A stretch of DNA of 64,000 nt from Anaerosolibacter carboniphilus (GCF_014205875.1 NZ_JACHEN010000024.1:29262-93261), one strand, 5' to 3'. Shown: positions 43,316 through 53,830, counted from the first letter of the stretch. Notes: generated by a model not told the origin, from the letters alone. Numbers and translations are program-made.

Positions 43316-44932
43316 ATGAGAAGGGTTACAAGAATAATCATTTGCTTTTTGGTACTGGCTTTATTTCAGACAAGTATAGGAATTGGAGCAGATGGGGCGC
43401 TACAAAATATAGGAAATAGTACCGGGAAGACGATAAATGTAAGGTTGGACAGTGTTCCAAGTATGCTAGATCCCCAATTGGCTGTGGCTGAGGCTGAACA
43501 GCATGTGATCAATAATATTTTTGAAGGATTAATGAGAGAAGTGAATGGTAAAATAGAAAATGGTGTTGCCAGCAGTTATTCAATATCGCAAGATGGAACT
43601 GTATATACATTTAAAATAAGGGATGCTAAATGGTCTGATGGAAAGGCTGTTACTGCCCAGGATTTTGAATATGCTTGGAAGAGAGGACTAGATCCTAATA
43701 CGGGGGCTGAATATGCATTTCTCTTATATCATATAGAAGGTGCAGAAGAATATAATCAGGGGGAAGGGTCTGCTAAAAATGTTGCTGTGAAAGCCATAGA
43801 TGCTAAAACCTTACAGGTTACCTTAACACAGCCTACCCCATATTTCCTGAAATTAACCACATCCCCTATTTATATGCCCATGAGAGCAGATATTGTCACA
43901 AAAAACCAAGAAGGATGGGGAACACAACCAAATGCATTTGTATCGAATGGACCATTCCAGATATCTAAGACGAGTATGGAAACCATAGCACTTACTAAAA
44001 ATAGTAACTACTATAAATCGGATAGTGTAAAACTAGATGGAATCAATTTCATGGTGATCAATGATGACATGGAAGCGTTGAATGCCTATCGTGAAGGGAA
44101 AGTAGATATACTTAACATTTTACCTGTCGATGAAACATGGGAATTAAAGACAGGAGATAAGTCATTTAAATATTTAACTTCTACTGGAACATATTATTAT
44201 ATGATAAATGCTAAGAAAGCACCATTTAATGATCTAAATGTTCGAAAGGCGCTAAGTTTAGCCATTGACAGAAAATATATGTTACAGAACCATGTACCTG
44301 GATATAAAGCAGCTACTGGTTTGGTGCCACCTGGATTGAACCTTGAAGGCGGACAAGAATTTAGAACAGCAGCCGGGAATTATGGTATAGATCCAAATGG
44401 AGCTAATATTGAAGAAGCAAAACAATTATTGGCGAAGGCAGGATATCCTAACGGTAAGGTGTTTCCAGAAATCGAATTGCTCTATAACACCAATGATGGA
44501 AACAAGATTATGGCGGAAGCTGTTCAGCAAATGTGGCAAAACAATCTAGGTATCAAGGTGAAGCTAAAAGACTTGGAGTGGCCTACATATGTGGAGACTA
44601 GGCATGAAAAGAAGTTTGATATCGCTAGAGGTGGATGGCTTGGAGATATAGCTGATCCTATAGCCTATTTAGAAGGCTGGACCTCTTATGGTGTACAGAA
44701 TGAAACCAATTGGGAGAACGATCAGTTTGATCAATTAGCTAGTGATTCTTATTATACAACGGGCAAAGAAAGAGACGATATATTATTGGAACTTGAGAAA
44801 ATGATTATGAATGAAATGGTGGTAATCCCGCTATATTATTATACTGATTCAGCATTGGTAAGAGAAAATGTTCAGAATTGGTATGTTACCAATCTTGGAT
44901 ATTGGTATTTTGGAAATACAAATATCCAATAA
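43316..44932 (+). CDS. Oligopeptide ABC transporter substrate-binding protein (OppA-like), orphan
   Basis: 538 residues of the SBP_bac_5 family: INVRLDSVPSMLDPQLAVAEAEQHVINNIFEGLMR, DAKWSDGKAVTAQDFEYAWKRGLDP and NVRKALSLAIDRKYM are classic OppA segments. The signal peptide (VTRIIICFLVLALFQTSIGIGADG) has no cysteine at a cleavage site, unlike the usual lipidated Gram-positive OppA. The protein may therefore be secreted or retained otherwise. No permease or ATPase gene is adjacent, so it would use a transporter encoded elsewhere or act as a sensor protein. AAGGGG precedes the ATG. Confidence 0.93.
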   Translation: MRRVTRIIICFLVLALFQTSIGIGADGALQNIGNSTGKTINVRLDSVPSMLDPQLAVAEAEQHVINNIFEGLMREVNGKIENGVASSYSISQDGTVYTFKIRDAKWSDGKAVTAQDFEYAWKRGLDPNTGAEYAFLLYHIEGAEEYNQGEGSAKNVAVKAIDAKTLQVTLTQPTPYFLKLTTSPIYMPMRADIVTKNQEGWGTQPNAFVSNGPFQISKTSMETIALTKNSNYYKSDSVKLDGINFMVINDDMEALNAYREGKVDILNILPVDETWELKTGDKSFKYLTSTGTYYYMINAKKAPFNDLNVRKALSLAIDRKYMLQNHVPGYKAATGLVPPGLNLEGGQEFRTAAGNYGIDPNGANIEEAKQLLAKAGYPNGKVFPEIELLYNTNDGNKIMAEAVQQMWQNNLGIKVKLKDLEWPTYVETRHEKKFDIARGGWLGDIADPIAYLEGWTSYGVQNETNWENDQFDQLASDSYYTTGKERDDILLELEKMIMNEMVVIPLYYYTDSALVRENVQNWYVTNLGYWYFGNTNIQ

Positions 44933-44935
44933 TTA

Positions 44936-44977
44936 TGAAGGAAGCAGATATCTTTTGATACCTGCTTCCTTTTTTGC
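44936..44977. terminator. bidirectional terminator
   Basis: AAGGAAGCAG.TATC pairs with GATA.CTGCTTCCTT around a TTTT loop, followed by TTTTTTGCG. It separates the convergent oppA-like and isomerase genes. Confidence 0.88.
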
Positions 44978-44985
44978 GTTTTGTA

Positions 44986-45900
44986 CTATTCTATGAACTG
45001 TGACATATGCTTGAAGCTCAGCTTGATGGCCTTCAATACATTTGTTTCACAGTCCTCAAAGGACTTATCCTCAATCTCTACACAGGCAGCATCGCTAAAG
45101 CCTATATCTTGTAAAGCGGACGCAAAAGCACCCCAGTCTATACCTCCATGGCCAGGGATTTTTGGAGACATATAATTCAGTGGGTAGGTGAAAATGCCAT
45201 ATTCATCAATTTTGTCTGGATATACTCTCAAATCTTTGATATGTATGTGTTTGATTTTATCTTTGAATGCATATAGGGGGTTGATATAGTCCATTCGCTG
45301 AAGATATAAATGGGACGGATCATAGGATAATCCAAAATAATCACTATCAATGATGCTGAATAACTGACGCCAAACATATGGAGCTGAGGCTAAGTTAAGG
45401 CCTCCTGGCCATTCATCCATGGTAAAATACATGGGGCAGTTCTCAATACCCACCCATACTTTTTGTTCTGTCGCAAATTCAATGATCGGTGTCCATATGG
45501 ACTTGAACAATTCCATATTTTCTTCTACAGTTTTATTCTTGTCCTTGCCGATGAAAGTACTTACTTTATTGACGCCCAGCAACTTAGCAGCCTTAATCAG
45601 TGTTTTTAAGTGTTCGATGTATACGGAACGATTTGCTTCATTTGGATCGAGGGGGTTGGGATAATAACCCAAAGCGGCTATTTGTATGTCCTTAGAGGAA
45701 CAATAGCCCAGGATATGGCTGACTTTTTCTTCATCAAGGGATGACGTATCCACATGGGTAACCCCCGCATAACGCCTTTCAGCTTTCCCAAGGGGCCAGC
45801 AAGCTAACTCCACGGATTTATAGCCTATATCACTGGCTAAGTCGATGACTTGCTCGAAGGTGTAGTCGGGGAGAATCGCACTGTGCAAGCCTAATTTCAT
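44986..45900 (-). CDS. Sugar phosphate isomerase/epimerase (xylose isomerase-like TIM barrel)
   Basis: 304 residues of the AP_endonuc_2 TIM-barrel superfamily, with KLGLHSAILPDYTFEQVIDLASDIGYKSVELAC at the start, WVGIENCP with a metal-binding Glu, FGLSYDPSHL, KIKHIHIKDLRV and VEIEDKSFE at the end. These are the usual positions of the divalent-metal ligands. It follows a Gfo/Idh dehydrogenase gene in the same direction, 21 bases apart. The pair is typical of inositol-like or rare-sugar catabolism. The exact substrate is not evident. Confidence 0.9.
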   Translation of the reverse strand: MKLGLHSAILPDYTFEQVIDLASDIGYKSVELACWPLGKAERRYAGVTHVDTSSLDEEKVSHILGYCSSKDIQIAALGYYPNPLDPNEANRSVYIEHLKTLIKAAKLLGVNKVSTFIGKDKNKTVEENMELFKSIWTPIIEFATEQKVWVGIENCPMYFTMDEWPGGLNLASAPYVWRQLFSIIDSDYFGLSYDPSHLYLQRMDYINPLYAFKDKIKHIHIKDLRVYPDKIDEYGIFTYPLNYMSPKIPGHGGIDWGAFASALQDIGFSDAACVEIEDKSFEDCETNVLKAIKLSFKHMSQFIE

Positions 45901-45921
45901 AAGGATCCTTCCTTTCCAATA

Positions 45922-47061
45922 CTAAATTTTTACCCATCTATTTGTTTGTGCACTTTCATAAATCCTTTCGCAAAGAATCATCTGCCGCAATCCATCTTCA
46001 AAGGTTGCATATTCTTTTTCCATAGTGGGATCTTCAATGGAGGCATAAATTTGTTTAAAGGTTTGTTTGAAAGCATCGGGGAATCCTTCTACATGGCCGC
46101 CAGGGTAGCCGGTAATTTTTGCGGATTGGGGATGAAGTAATCCGGGGTCTTTTGTGAGAACTAGGTTCGGTTCGTCTCGACGTCCGATCACCAAATTGCT
46201 AATATCATTGGAATCCCATTGGGCAGACATTTTCGAACCACCTATAAATACGGAGATACGATTTTTTTCACCGGCAAACATTTGAGAGATGGTGGTGTTG
46301 CCAAGGGCACCGTTATCAAACTTAAGGAGGATAGAAGCAAAATCTTCCGTATCGATGGGAATATCTTCGTAGGCTTCTCTGGGTTGTTGGGCTTGAGAGA
46401 AGGTTTCAACCGGGTGGATAGAGCGTTTCCTTGTGTCATAGAAGGTACGGAATGCAGCAAATACTTCAACGATTTTCAATCCAGTCATATATTCAATCAA
46501 ATCCAGCCAATGGGAGCCTATATCGGCAACGGCTCGGGTTTTTCCGCTCTTTGAAGAAATCAGACGCCAATTAAAGTCCGTATCAAATAGCAGCCAGTCC
46601 TGAATGTAGCCTCCATGGATAGAGAATATTTCTCCAAACTCCGCTTCTTTCGCCATTTGCCGGAGGTGATGGGTAATGGGATAAAAGCGGTTATGATAAT
46701 TTATTGCATGGACTAATTGCTTTTCTTTTGCCAATTGAACTAATTTCTCTGCTTCTTCAACAGTTGTGGTCATTGGTTTTTCGCACAACACATGAATACC
46801 TCGTTCCATAGCATATGTGGCGATTTCATAGTGGGTATGATTTGGTGTGCAGATGTGTATCATATCGAGATCCACTGTGTCGATCATTTCCCGATAATCC
46901 GCAAAACCATGAGGTACATTCAAATGAGCTGCCTTCTGAACAGGATCGGTTTCGTTGGTCAATGCAAGTACCTCAACATTGCCTAAACGACGTAGGGCTT
47001 CGATATGGGCAACGCCAATGAAACCTATGCCCACTACGCCTGCCTTGAATTTTTTCATCAT
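45922..47061 (-). CDS. Gfo/Idh/MocA-family oxidoreductase
   Basis: NAD(P)-dependent sugar or inositol dehydrogenase fold, 379 residues. The start is placed at the ATG 47061 (a second ATG is the next codon) because GGGGG stands nine bases ahead; the longer open frame has no ribosome site. Rossmann motif VVGIGFIGVAHIEAL at the N-terminus, then DLDMIHICTPNHTH and the catalytic-lysine signature CEKPMTTTVEEAEKLV. IADIGSHWLDL-like VADIGSHWLDLIEYMTG carries the active-site histidine. It is the first gene of the minus-strand operon facing the LacI regulator, which probably controls it. Confidence 0.93.
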   Translation of the reverse strand: MMKKFKAGVVGIGFIGVAHIEALRRLGNVEVLALTNETDPVQKAAHLNVPHGFADYREMIDTVDLDMIHICTPNHTHYEIATYAMERGIHVLCEKPMTTTVEEAEKLVQLAKEKQLVHAINYHNRFYPITHHLRQMAKEAEFGEIFSIHGGYIQDWLLFDTDFNWRLISSKSGKTRAVADIGSHWLDLIEYMTGLKIVEVFAAFRTFYDTRKRSIHPVETFSQAQQPREAYEDIPIDTEDFASILLKFDNGALGNTTISQMFAGEKNRISVFIGGSKMSAQWDSNDISNLVIGRRDEPNLVLTKDPGLLHPQSAKITGYPGGHVEGFPDAFKQTFKQIYASIEDPTMEKEYATFEDGLRQMILCERIYESAQTNRWVKI

Positions 47062-47221
47062 CAAAATCCCCCAATCATATTTGATATTTTGTGATATAAA
47101 ATACTTATTTTGCTTTGAATGTATATAGAAATTGTACATAAGATTTATAAAGAACATGGCGTAAGAATGGTCAGATATGTCTTTGGCAATCCATCTTTAT
47201 GAATCAGAAAATTCGGTAATT

Positions 47222-47235
47222 AGAAAACGATTACA
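47222..47235. promoter_or_regulatory. LacI/cre-type operator, minus-strand side
   Basis: AGAAAACGATTACA differs from the site at 47505 by one base. It lies 160 bases upstream of the dehydrogenase gene, consistent with co-regulation of both divergent operons. The rest of the 480-base gap is AT-rich and shows no gene. Confidence 0.6.
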
Positions 47236-47470
47236 TGAATATTATATGAATAAAAAGATAAAAAATCAATCTGAATGTATAATAAAAATAGAATATTTAG
47301 AAAAATTGTCTATTTGTCTTTGCGTATGATAGTGTAGCTAGAAAAGTTAAAAAATGACGTAATCCTTGAAAAATAAGGATTTGAATGAGTTGATTTGTAA
47401 AAAGAATATTTCTTATAGATAAAAAGAGAGATTTTATAAAAAAGATATTCACAAAATATTCAAAATAATA

Positions 47471-47499
47471 TTGACAACAAACTGACGAGATTTTATAAT
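47471..47499 (+). promoter_or_regulatory. consensus sigma-A promoter of the LacI-family regulator
   Basis: TTGACA (47471-47476), 17 bases, TATAAT (47494-47499): perfect consensus, with the operator starting six bases downstream. Confidence 0.88.
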
Positions 47500-47504
47500 G
47501 AACA

Positions 47505-48545
<1,041 letters not shown>

Positions 48546-48557
48546 ATCCATTTGTAT

Positions 48558-48580
48558 AATAGGGCGGAATCGCCCTATTT
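48558..48580 (+). terminator. hairpin between the regulator and the importer genes
   Basis: AATAGGGCG GAAT CGCCCTATT is a perfect 9-bp stem-loop followed by TAATAAAT. It may partly terminate regulator transcripts or stabilise the importer mRNA. Confidence 0.6.
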
Positions 48581-48613
48581 AATAAATACAATTTTAAAGG
48601 GCGGAGGGAAATT

Positions 48614-49663
48614 ATGAAAAAGTTATTGGCTTTAATTATGACCTTCATGATGATTTTTGCAGCAGCAGGATGTACCCAAACCACACCAGCAACGGACACA
48701 TCCAGTAATACAGGGGGACAAGAGAGTTCGCAAGCGAAGGTGCTGGCAGTTGTTATGCCCAATGCTACCCATGGTTTTTTAGGGGAGAGCATTAAACATG
48801 CTGAAGATGCAACAAAGAAGCTGGCAGAAAAGAATGGATTTGAATACAAGTTTTTAACATCAGCTGAATCCTCTGAGCAAAATAACCAATTGGACACGCT
48901 GATTAATGAAAAGGTGGATTGTATTGTTTTATGGCCCCATAATGGTGACGAGCTTCGATCAGGTGCTCAAAAGGTTGTGGATGCAGGCATTCCTTTGATT
49001 ATCTATGACCGTTTGATTAACGGCTTCAAGCCAACGGCTGAAGTGATGGGTGACAATGTGACCATCGGAGAAGAAACAGGTAAATATTTAAATGAATACT
49101 TTGCTGACGATTTGGCAAAAGGCGAAGTAAACATCCTCGAGTTTAAAGGTGACAACTCAACTGTACCTCAGCAGCGTTCCGATGGATTTAGCAAGACAGC
49201 TGACAAGAATATAAAAATTGTTCAGCAATTCAGTACCGATTGGCAGCGGGCAAAAGCACAAGAGCAGATGGAAACATTCTTAAATACCAGTGATGCCAAG
49301 GCCATCGAAAGTGTAAAAGCAGTTTTCACCCATGATGATGAGGTTGTACTTGGTGTCTTAGATGCTATTATAAACTACAATGGACCTGCAAAATTAGATA
49401 TTCGTGTGGTAACAGGTGTTGGCGGTCGTCGTGAAAACCTAGATACTTTCAAACCCTATAAAGAAAAATATAATATTGATCAAGTAACATACTTATTCTC
49501 ACCCACCATGGTTCGAGATGCAGTGGAATACGGTGCAAAACTGTTAAATGGTGAGAACGTCTCTGGCTTGTATTTAATTGATACACAGGAAATCGACTTA
49601 AGCAATGAACAGGAGTTCCGTAAATCTGATATCTATAAAATCCGTTATGAGAGTGGAATTTAA
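48614..49663 (+). CDS. Sugar ABC transporter substrate-binding lipoprotein (second system)
   Basis: 349 residues. Lipoprotein signal ends FAAAGC with Cys20. Type 1 sugar-binding fold: LAVVMPNATHGFLGESIKHAEDA, VDCIVLWPHNGDELRSGAQKVVDAGIPLIIYDRLI, and a C-terminal DAVEYGAKLLNGENVSG. It is related to the XylF-like protein of the first cluster but not close to it. AGGGCGGAGG lies upstream of the ATG. Regulated with the LacI gene upstream; ligand probably processed by the Gfo/Idh and TIM-barrel enzymes. Confidence 0.92.
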   Translation: MKKLLALIMTFMMIFAAAGCTQTTPATDTSSNTGGQESSQAKVLAVVMPNATHGFLGESIKHAEDATKKLAEKNGFEYKFLTSAESSEQNNQLDTLINEKVDCIVLWPHNGDELRSGAQKVVDAGIPLIIYDRLINGFKPTAEVMGDNVTIGEETGKYLNEYFADDLAKGEVNILEFKGDNSTVPQQRSDGFSKTADKNIKIVQQFSTDWQRAKAQEQMETFLNTSDAKAIESVKAVFTHDDEVVLGVLDAIINYNGPAKLDIRVVTGVGGRRENLDTFKPYKEKYNIDQVTYLFSPTMVRDAVEYGAKLLNGENVSGLYLIDTQEIDLSNEQEFRKSDIYKIRYESGI

Positions 49664-49687
49664 TGATAATGGTCAGATGATTGTGGT

Positions 49688-49722
49688 CGACCAGGAAATT
49701 TTCCTGGTCGGTTCTCTCTTTT
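49688..49722 (+). terminator. intercistronic hairpin between binding protein and ATPase
   Basis: CGACCAGGAA (49688-49697) pairs perfectly with TTCCTGGTCG (49701-49710), followed by GTTCTCTCTTTTT. It is placed just as in the first sugar operon (19295-19323). Confidence 0.7.
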
Positions 49723-49776
49723 TAAAGCGAATATGAACGTAGATTGCTTATCACAATGAAGAGAGGATGTGGAAGC

Positions 49777-51270
49777 ATGTTCCTGCAAATGAAAAGTATT
49801 ACGAAAGATTTTGGTGCGGTAAAAGCTTTGGATCATGTTTCTCTTGAAGTAGACAGGTCAGAAATCCACGGATTATTAGGTGAAAATGGTGCCGGTAAAT
49901 CAACGTTAATGAATATACTGGCTGGGACCTTTCCACCCACATCTGGTGAGATCTATCTGAATGGAATTCTTCAGGAGAATATGACGACCCGCAAATCCAA
50001 TGAACTAGGCATTCGATTTATACACCAGGAATTAAACTTAGTGAATGATTTAAAGGTATATGAAAATCTTTTTCTAGGAGAAGAGCTAAGAAATAAATAT
50101 GGGTTTTTAGATAAAAAAGAAATGATCAACCGATCGGCGGAAGTTTTTAAGCGGATGAACATCGATATCGATCCCCAGGAGACCGTTGAAAATCTAGATA
50201 CATCCAGAAAACAACTGGTGGAGATTGCAAAAGCACTACTGTTTGAGTCAAAGCTCATCATCATGGATGAGCCTACAACAGCATTAACCAACAAGGAAAT
50301 AGACAATTTGTTTGTGATCATGCGGGGGCTCAAAGCCCATGGGGTGAGCATCATCTACATATCCCACAAAATGCCGGAGTTGTTTGAAATCTGTGATCGG
50401 TATACGGTATTGCGAGATGGTAAATTGATCGCAAGGGGTAATTTTTCTGATATTGATGAAAAAATAGCCACAGAGCTTTTGGTGGGAAGAAGTATTCAAG
50501 ATGAAAATAAAGAAAATGACAATATTTTGGGTGAAGTCATTCTACAAGTACAGAATTTAAGCTGTATACCTGCCTTTTCCGATGTTAGCTTTGAACTGAG
50601 AAAAGGAGAAGTGCTGGCCATTACTGGACTCCATGGAGATGGTAGAGGAGAACTTGCGGAGGCGTTATTTGGTGCTCGGCCTATCTCAGGAGGGCGGATT
50701 CTTTTTCGTAACAAACCCTTGCAGCTAAATAGTATCAATCAGGTGATGAAGGCTGGCATAGGGATGGTACCAAGGAATCGAAAGGAACGCTCTATTATTA
50801 AAGACATGAGCATCCTAGATAATCTATCCATTGCAGGCTTTGTGAACAATAGGGGACCATTTGTAAAAAAGAATGAAGAATTGAAACGATTTCATCGCAA
50901 TAAAGAGGCCATATCCATTAGAGTTGGAAGTCCTTATGATTCTATTACCTCCCTCAGTGGGGGCAATCAGCAAAAAGTGATCATTGCTCGCTGGCTGGAG
51001 ATAGACTCAGATATTTATATCTTGGATAATCCTACCCAGGGAATTGATGTGGGCGCAAAATTTGAAATATATAAAATCGTCCATGAGCTGGCTAAGAAAG
51101 GAAAGAGCATTATCGTTTTTAGTGCAGAATTTCCTGAGATCTATAAAGTGGCAGATCGATGCTTGGTAATGTATAAAGGACGCATCACTGCGGAGTTGAC
51201 AAGGGACGAGTTGACTGAGGTGGAGGTTATGTACTATGCTACTGGCTCTAATATGGAGGGAGTAAGATGA
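49777..51270 (+). CDS. Sugar ABC transporter ATP-binding protein (RbsA/XylG-like)
   Basis: Two fused ATPase domains, 497 residues from the ATG at 49777; the frame extends upstream to a TTG at 49744 but alignment with the first system and GGATGTGGAAG favour the later start. The first domain has Walker A GENGAGKST and LIIMDEPTTAL. The second has GLHGDGRGEL (degenerate), LSGGNQQKVIIARWL and DNPTQGIDVGAKFEIY, where DEPT becomes DNPT. Loss of that glutamate makes the second site catalytically doubtful, as the degenerate P-loop already suggests. Confidence 0.94.
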   Translation: MFLQMKSITKDFGAVKALDHVSLEVDRSEIHGLLGENGAGKSTLMNILAGTFPPTSGEIYLNGILQENMTTRKSNELGIRFIHQELNLVNDLKVYENLFLGEELRNKYGFLDKKEMINRSAEVFKRMNIDIDPQETVENLDTSRKQLVEIAKALLFESKLIIMDEPTTALTNKEIDNLFVIMRGLKAHGVSIIYISHKMPELFEICDRYTVLRDGKLIARGNFSDIDEKIATELLVGRSIQDENKENDNILGEVILQVQNLSCIPAFSDVSFELRKGEVLAITGLHGDGRGELAEALFGARPISGGRILFRNKPLQLNSINQVMKAGIGMVPRNRKERSIIKDMSILDNLSIAGFVNNRGPFVKKNEELKRFHRNKEAISIRVGSPYDSITSLSGGNQQKVIIARWLEIDSDIYILDNPTQGIDVGAKFEIYKIVHELAKKGKSIIVFSAEFPEIYKVADRCLVMYKGRITAELTRDELTEVEVMYYATGSNMEGVR

Positions 51271-52241
51271 ATACAGGTGCAACATTGAAAAAAGAATCCA
51301 TATCAAAATTTAAGAATTTTTATGCAGAGTATACGTACTTATTTTCCTTTATTGTATTAATCATCATCGCAACCATGGTGAATAATAAATTCTTAACCTA
51401 TTCCAATTTATCGACGTTGATGCTTCAAGCATCGATTAAGGGTATTATTGCTTTGGGTATGACCTTGATCATTATATCGGGTCAGATTGACCTTTCTGTG
51501 GGATCTACCTGTGCATTGGTGGCAGGCTTGGGCGTGGTTGTTTTAAACAATACACAAAATGCCTTTGTGATGCTGCTTTTCTGTATGGTGTTCGGGACAT
51601 TATTGGGGTTAGTAAATGGCCTGTTGGTTACAAAAGGGAAGATTGCAGCATTTATTGTAACGTTGGCAACCATGAGTGCCTATCGTTCCATTATTGTTCA
51701 ATTGGGTCAGGGTGGGCCCTTTAATGTCAGTTATGAATTGGTGGATAAATTTAGAATGATCGCTGCTGGTGGGATTCTTGGCATACCCAATCTGGCTTTG
51801 ATTTTCATCGTCATCACAGCAGTCATTGCCTTTATGATGAGCAACACTAAGTTTGGGAGATATGTCTATGCGGTAGGGTCCAATGAAAATGCGGCGAAGT
51901 TGACGGGCATCAACGTAGACCAGATAAAGATTCTGTGCTTCTCTGTCACAGGATTTTTAACGGGTATCTCTGCATTCCTCCTTTCTTCCCGTCTAACATC
52001 CATTACGGCGCCAAATGCAGGGGCATCCTTCGAGCTAGATGCCATTGCTGCGGTGGCGATAGGTGGAACAGCGATGAATGGGGGAAGGGGAAAAGTGGTA
52101 GGTACTTTTCTCGGTGCCATCATGCTGCAAATGATTGAGGGAATCCTTATTGCGGCCAAAATACCTCCATTCCTTACAGGATTGGTAAAGGGGATCATCA
52201 TCATCCTTGCAGTGTTGTTCCAGAGTAGAAAGGAAAAGTAA
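51267..52241 (+). CDS. Sugar ABC transporter permease (RbsC-like)
   Basis: 324 residues, the shorter RbsC length, against 401 in the first system. Motifs GMTLIIISGQIDLSVGSTCALVAGL, AAFIVTLATMSAYRS and DAIAAVAIGGTAMNGGRGKVVGTFLGA are standard. ATGA overlap with the ATPase couples translation. It ends the operon at a 36-base perfect palindromic terminator. Confidence 0.94.
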   Translation: MNTGATLKKESISKFKNFYAEYTYLFSFIVLIIIATMVNNKFLTYSNLSTLMLQASIKGIIALGMTLIIISGQIDLSVGSTCALVAGLGVVVLNNTQNAFVMLLFCMVFGTLLGLVNGLLVTKGKIAAFIVTLATMSAYRSIIVQLGQGGPFNVSYELVDKFRMIAAGGILGIPNLALIFIVITAVIAFMMSNTKFGRYVYAVGSNENAAKLTGINVDQIKILCFSVTGFLTGISAFLLSSRLTSITAPNAGASFELDAIAAVAIGGTAMNGGRGKVVGTFLGAIMLQMIEGILIAAKIPPFLTGLVKGIIIILAVLFQSRKEK

Positions 52242-52259
52242 TTATATAATTATGAAACT

Positions 52260-52295
52260 AAAAGCCATATTCTATGATCATAGAATATGGCTTTT
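52260..52295. terminator. perfect palindromic bidirectional terminator
   Basis: A 36-base perfect palindrome with AAAAGCC..GGCTTTT ends and GATC at the centre. It serves the convergent permease (plus) and ArsR-type (minus) genes. Confidence 0.9.
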
Positions 52296-52306
52296 ATAAA
52301 TTACCC

Positions 52307-53377
52307 TCAATCATTCAATAAGATTGATGAAGCATTATTTAATAGTTCCTTTACCATTTCTTTATTTAAAGAGTAATATGTTTTATTGTTTTCTTTTTCT
52401 AAAGACACAAGATTTAAATCCAACATATGGTTCAAATGATAGCATACGGTGGGGGAAGTGAGATCTAATTCAGCGGCAAGTTCATATACGTAATAAGGTT
52501 TTTTGCTAAGACGTTCAATGATCTCAAAACGTTTTTTGTCAGATAATATCCTGATAAAGTTCTGAACTTTGGCTTTTATAAATTTTTTTCTAGGATAGTA
52601 TTCTGAGTATATGCCAAGGTGGATCCACTGCGTATCATCGTAGGGGTTAACAGTAAAGAACCATACCCTGACCAGCGTGAAGTAGCTAATATGAATGATG
52701 AGCTTTTTATAGTTATCCCTTGGGAGCGTATTATGTAAATATTCATCTGCAAAATAGGCAAGATTATCACTATATAACTTTTCATAGCGTTTTTTTGCCT
52801 CATCTAATTTTGATAATATGTAGGCTTCATTTTGCTTATAAGATTTTTCATAAAACTGCTTCATTAGCAAAACCAAGCGAGATTTTATTTCTAAAGGGCT
52901 CTCAGCAAATTCAATTAATCTCTCTTTATCAATAGTAGTGTCATCATCCATGTTGAAGATTATATTTGAAATATTATTGGCCATATTCTCATCCATACTC
53001 CAATTAGTTGAAGTATTTGCATTTACACCATATAGGGCCTGACTTGTGATATAAGATAAAATTTCATTTTCATGCATTTGTTCTATAAATTCTATAAATG
53101 TTGATACGTTTTCTATATGCTTGTGCTCTTCAACAATTCTGCCTAGCGTATGCATCATAGGCTCCCATTGAAAAAAGAATTTTAATTCATTTTGTATATA
53201 ACGTGATAGTTTTCCCTTCATTTCTTCTACGATCTGTTTAAATTCCTCTGTAGGAATGATATTAAAATCGGAGTAGAATTTATACCGTGCTTCTTTGTTA
53301 GCAACAAAATTGAGTGCATGGATAAACTCCAAAGAAGGATTGACTGTGAAAAAAACATTATCTTTTGGCAATTTCAT
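52307..53377 (-). CDS. ArsR-family regulator with a large N-terminal domain
   Basis: 356 residues. The N-terminal 265 form an alpha-rich domain (EFKQIVEEMKGKLSRYIQNELKFFFQWEPMMHTLGRIVEEH). The C-terminal winged helix reads ILSDKKRFEIIERLSKKPYYVYELAAELDLTSPTVCYHLNHMLDLNLVSLEKENNKTYYSLN. Same architecture as the protein at 11754-12755 but divergent. The start follows GAGGTGTTGTT. A TATTAGAT/ATCTAATA operator overlaps its own promoter, which suggests autoregulation. No obvious partner gene adjoins it. Confidence 0.87.
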   Translation of the reverse strand: MKLPKDNVFFTVNPSLEFIHALNFVANKEARYKFYSDFNIIPTEEFKQIVEEMKGKLSRYIQNELKFFFQWEPMMHTLGRIVEEHKHIENVSTFIEFIEQMHENEILSYITSQALYGVNANTSTNWSMDENMANNISNIIFNMDDDTTIDKERLIEFAESPLEIKSRLVLLMKQFYEKSYKQNEAYILSKLDEAKKRYEKLYSDNLAYFADEYLHNTLPRDNYKKLIIHISYFTLVRVWFFTVNPYDDTQWIHLGIYSEYYPRKKFIKAKVQNFIRILSDKKRFEIIERLSKKPYYVYELAAELDLTSPTVCYHLNHMLDLNLVSLEKENNKTYYSLNKEMVKELLNNASSILLND

Positions 53378-53411
53378 AACAACACCTCGATATTCATAGA
53401 ATAAATCACTA

Positions 53412-53462
53412 TATTAGATGTATATCTAATAATATATTATTACTTATGTTTTTACCTGTCAA
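53412..53462 (-). promoter_or_regulatory. promoter and palindromic operator of the ArsR-type gene
   Basis: On the minus strand TTGACA (53462-53457), 17 bases, TAATAT (53439-53434). TATTAGAT GTAT ATCTAATA (53412-53431) is a perfect 8-4-8 palindrome just downstream of the -10, over the start point. Confidence 0.75.
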
Positions 53463-53737
53463 CAGATTTTGATCTCGGAGGATACCTTAATCCAGCAGGC
53501 ACACTCTACGTAAATTAATAGGATTGGGTGGAACCCCTAAAGCTGTGCCGTTTTTAGAAGTTATTGCCGATGAGAAATGTAATCTCTTTGAGGCGGGATG
53601 GACGCTGCTTATCCTATAAACAGAAACGACTAGAGAGAAAAATAAGCTAGTAACGAGATGTATAATCGTTAGATATATCAGGTTAAAATGACTTATATTA
53701 ACATATGAGTAGTTTTATGATTTAGCTTCATGTCCTA
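53463..53737. other. gene-free stretch with short coding-like fragments
   Basis: I see no intact gene. Two short open pieces look protein-like: about 53463-53515, ending LNPAGTLYVN, and about 53500-53620, including LIGLGGTPKAVPFLEVIAD and CNLFEAGWTLLIL. Neither has a start or a recognisable family. Probably the decayed remains of a gene lost here. Confidence 0.35.
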
Positions 53738-53787
53738 TTGACAGTATTGGATAGAAGTGTTATATTTACTATAGACCAAATGGTCTA
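53738..53787 (+). promoter_or_regulatory. promoter and TetR operator
   Basis: TTGACA (53738-53743), 17 bases, TATATT (53761-53766), then TAGACCA AA TGGTCTA (53772-53787), a perfect 7-2-7 palindrome over the start point and 43 bases before the TetR gene. The GACCA..TGGTC core is common for TetR-type repressors. Confidence 0.82.
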
Positions 53788-53830
53788 GACCTAGTGGTAT
53801 ATAATAATAGTAAAGGAGGCATAATAAAAA

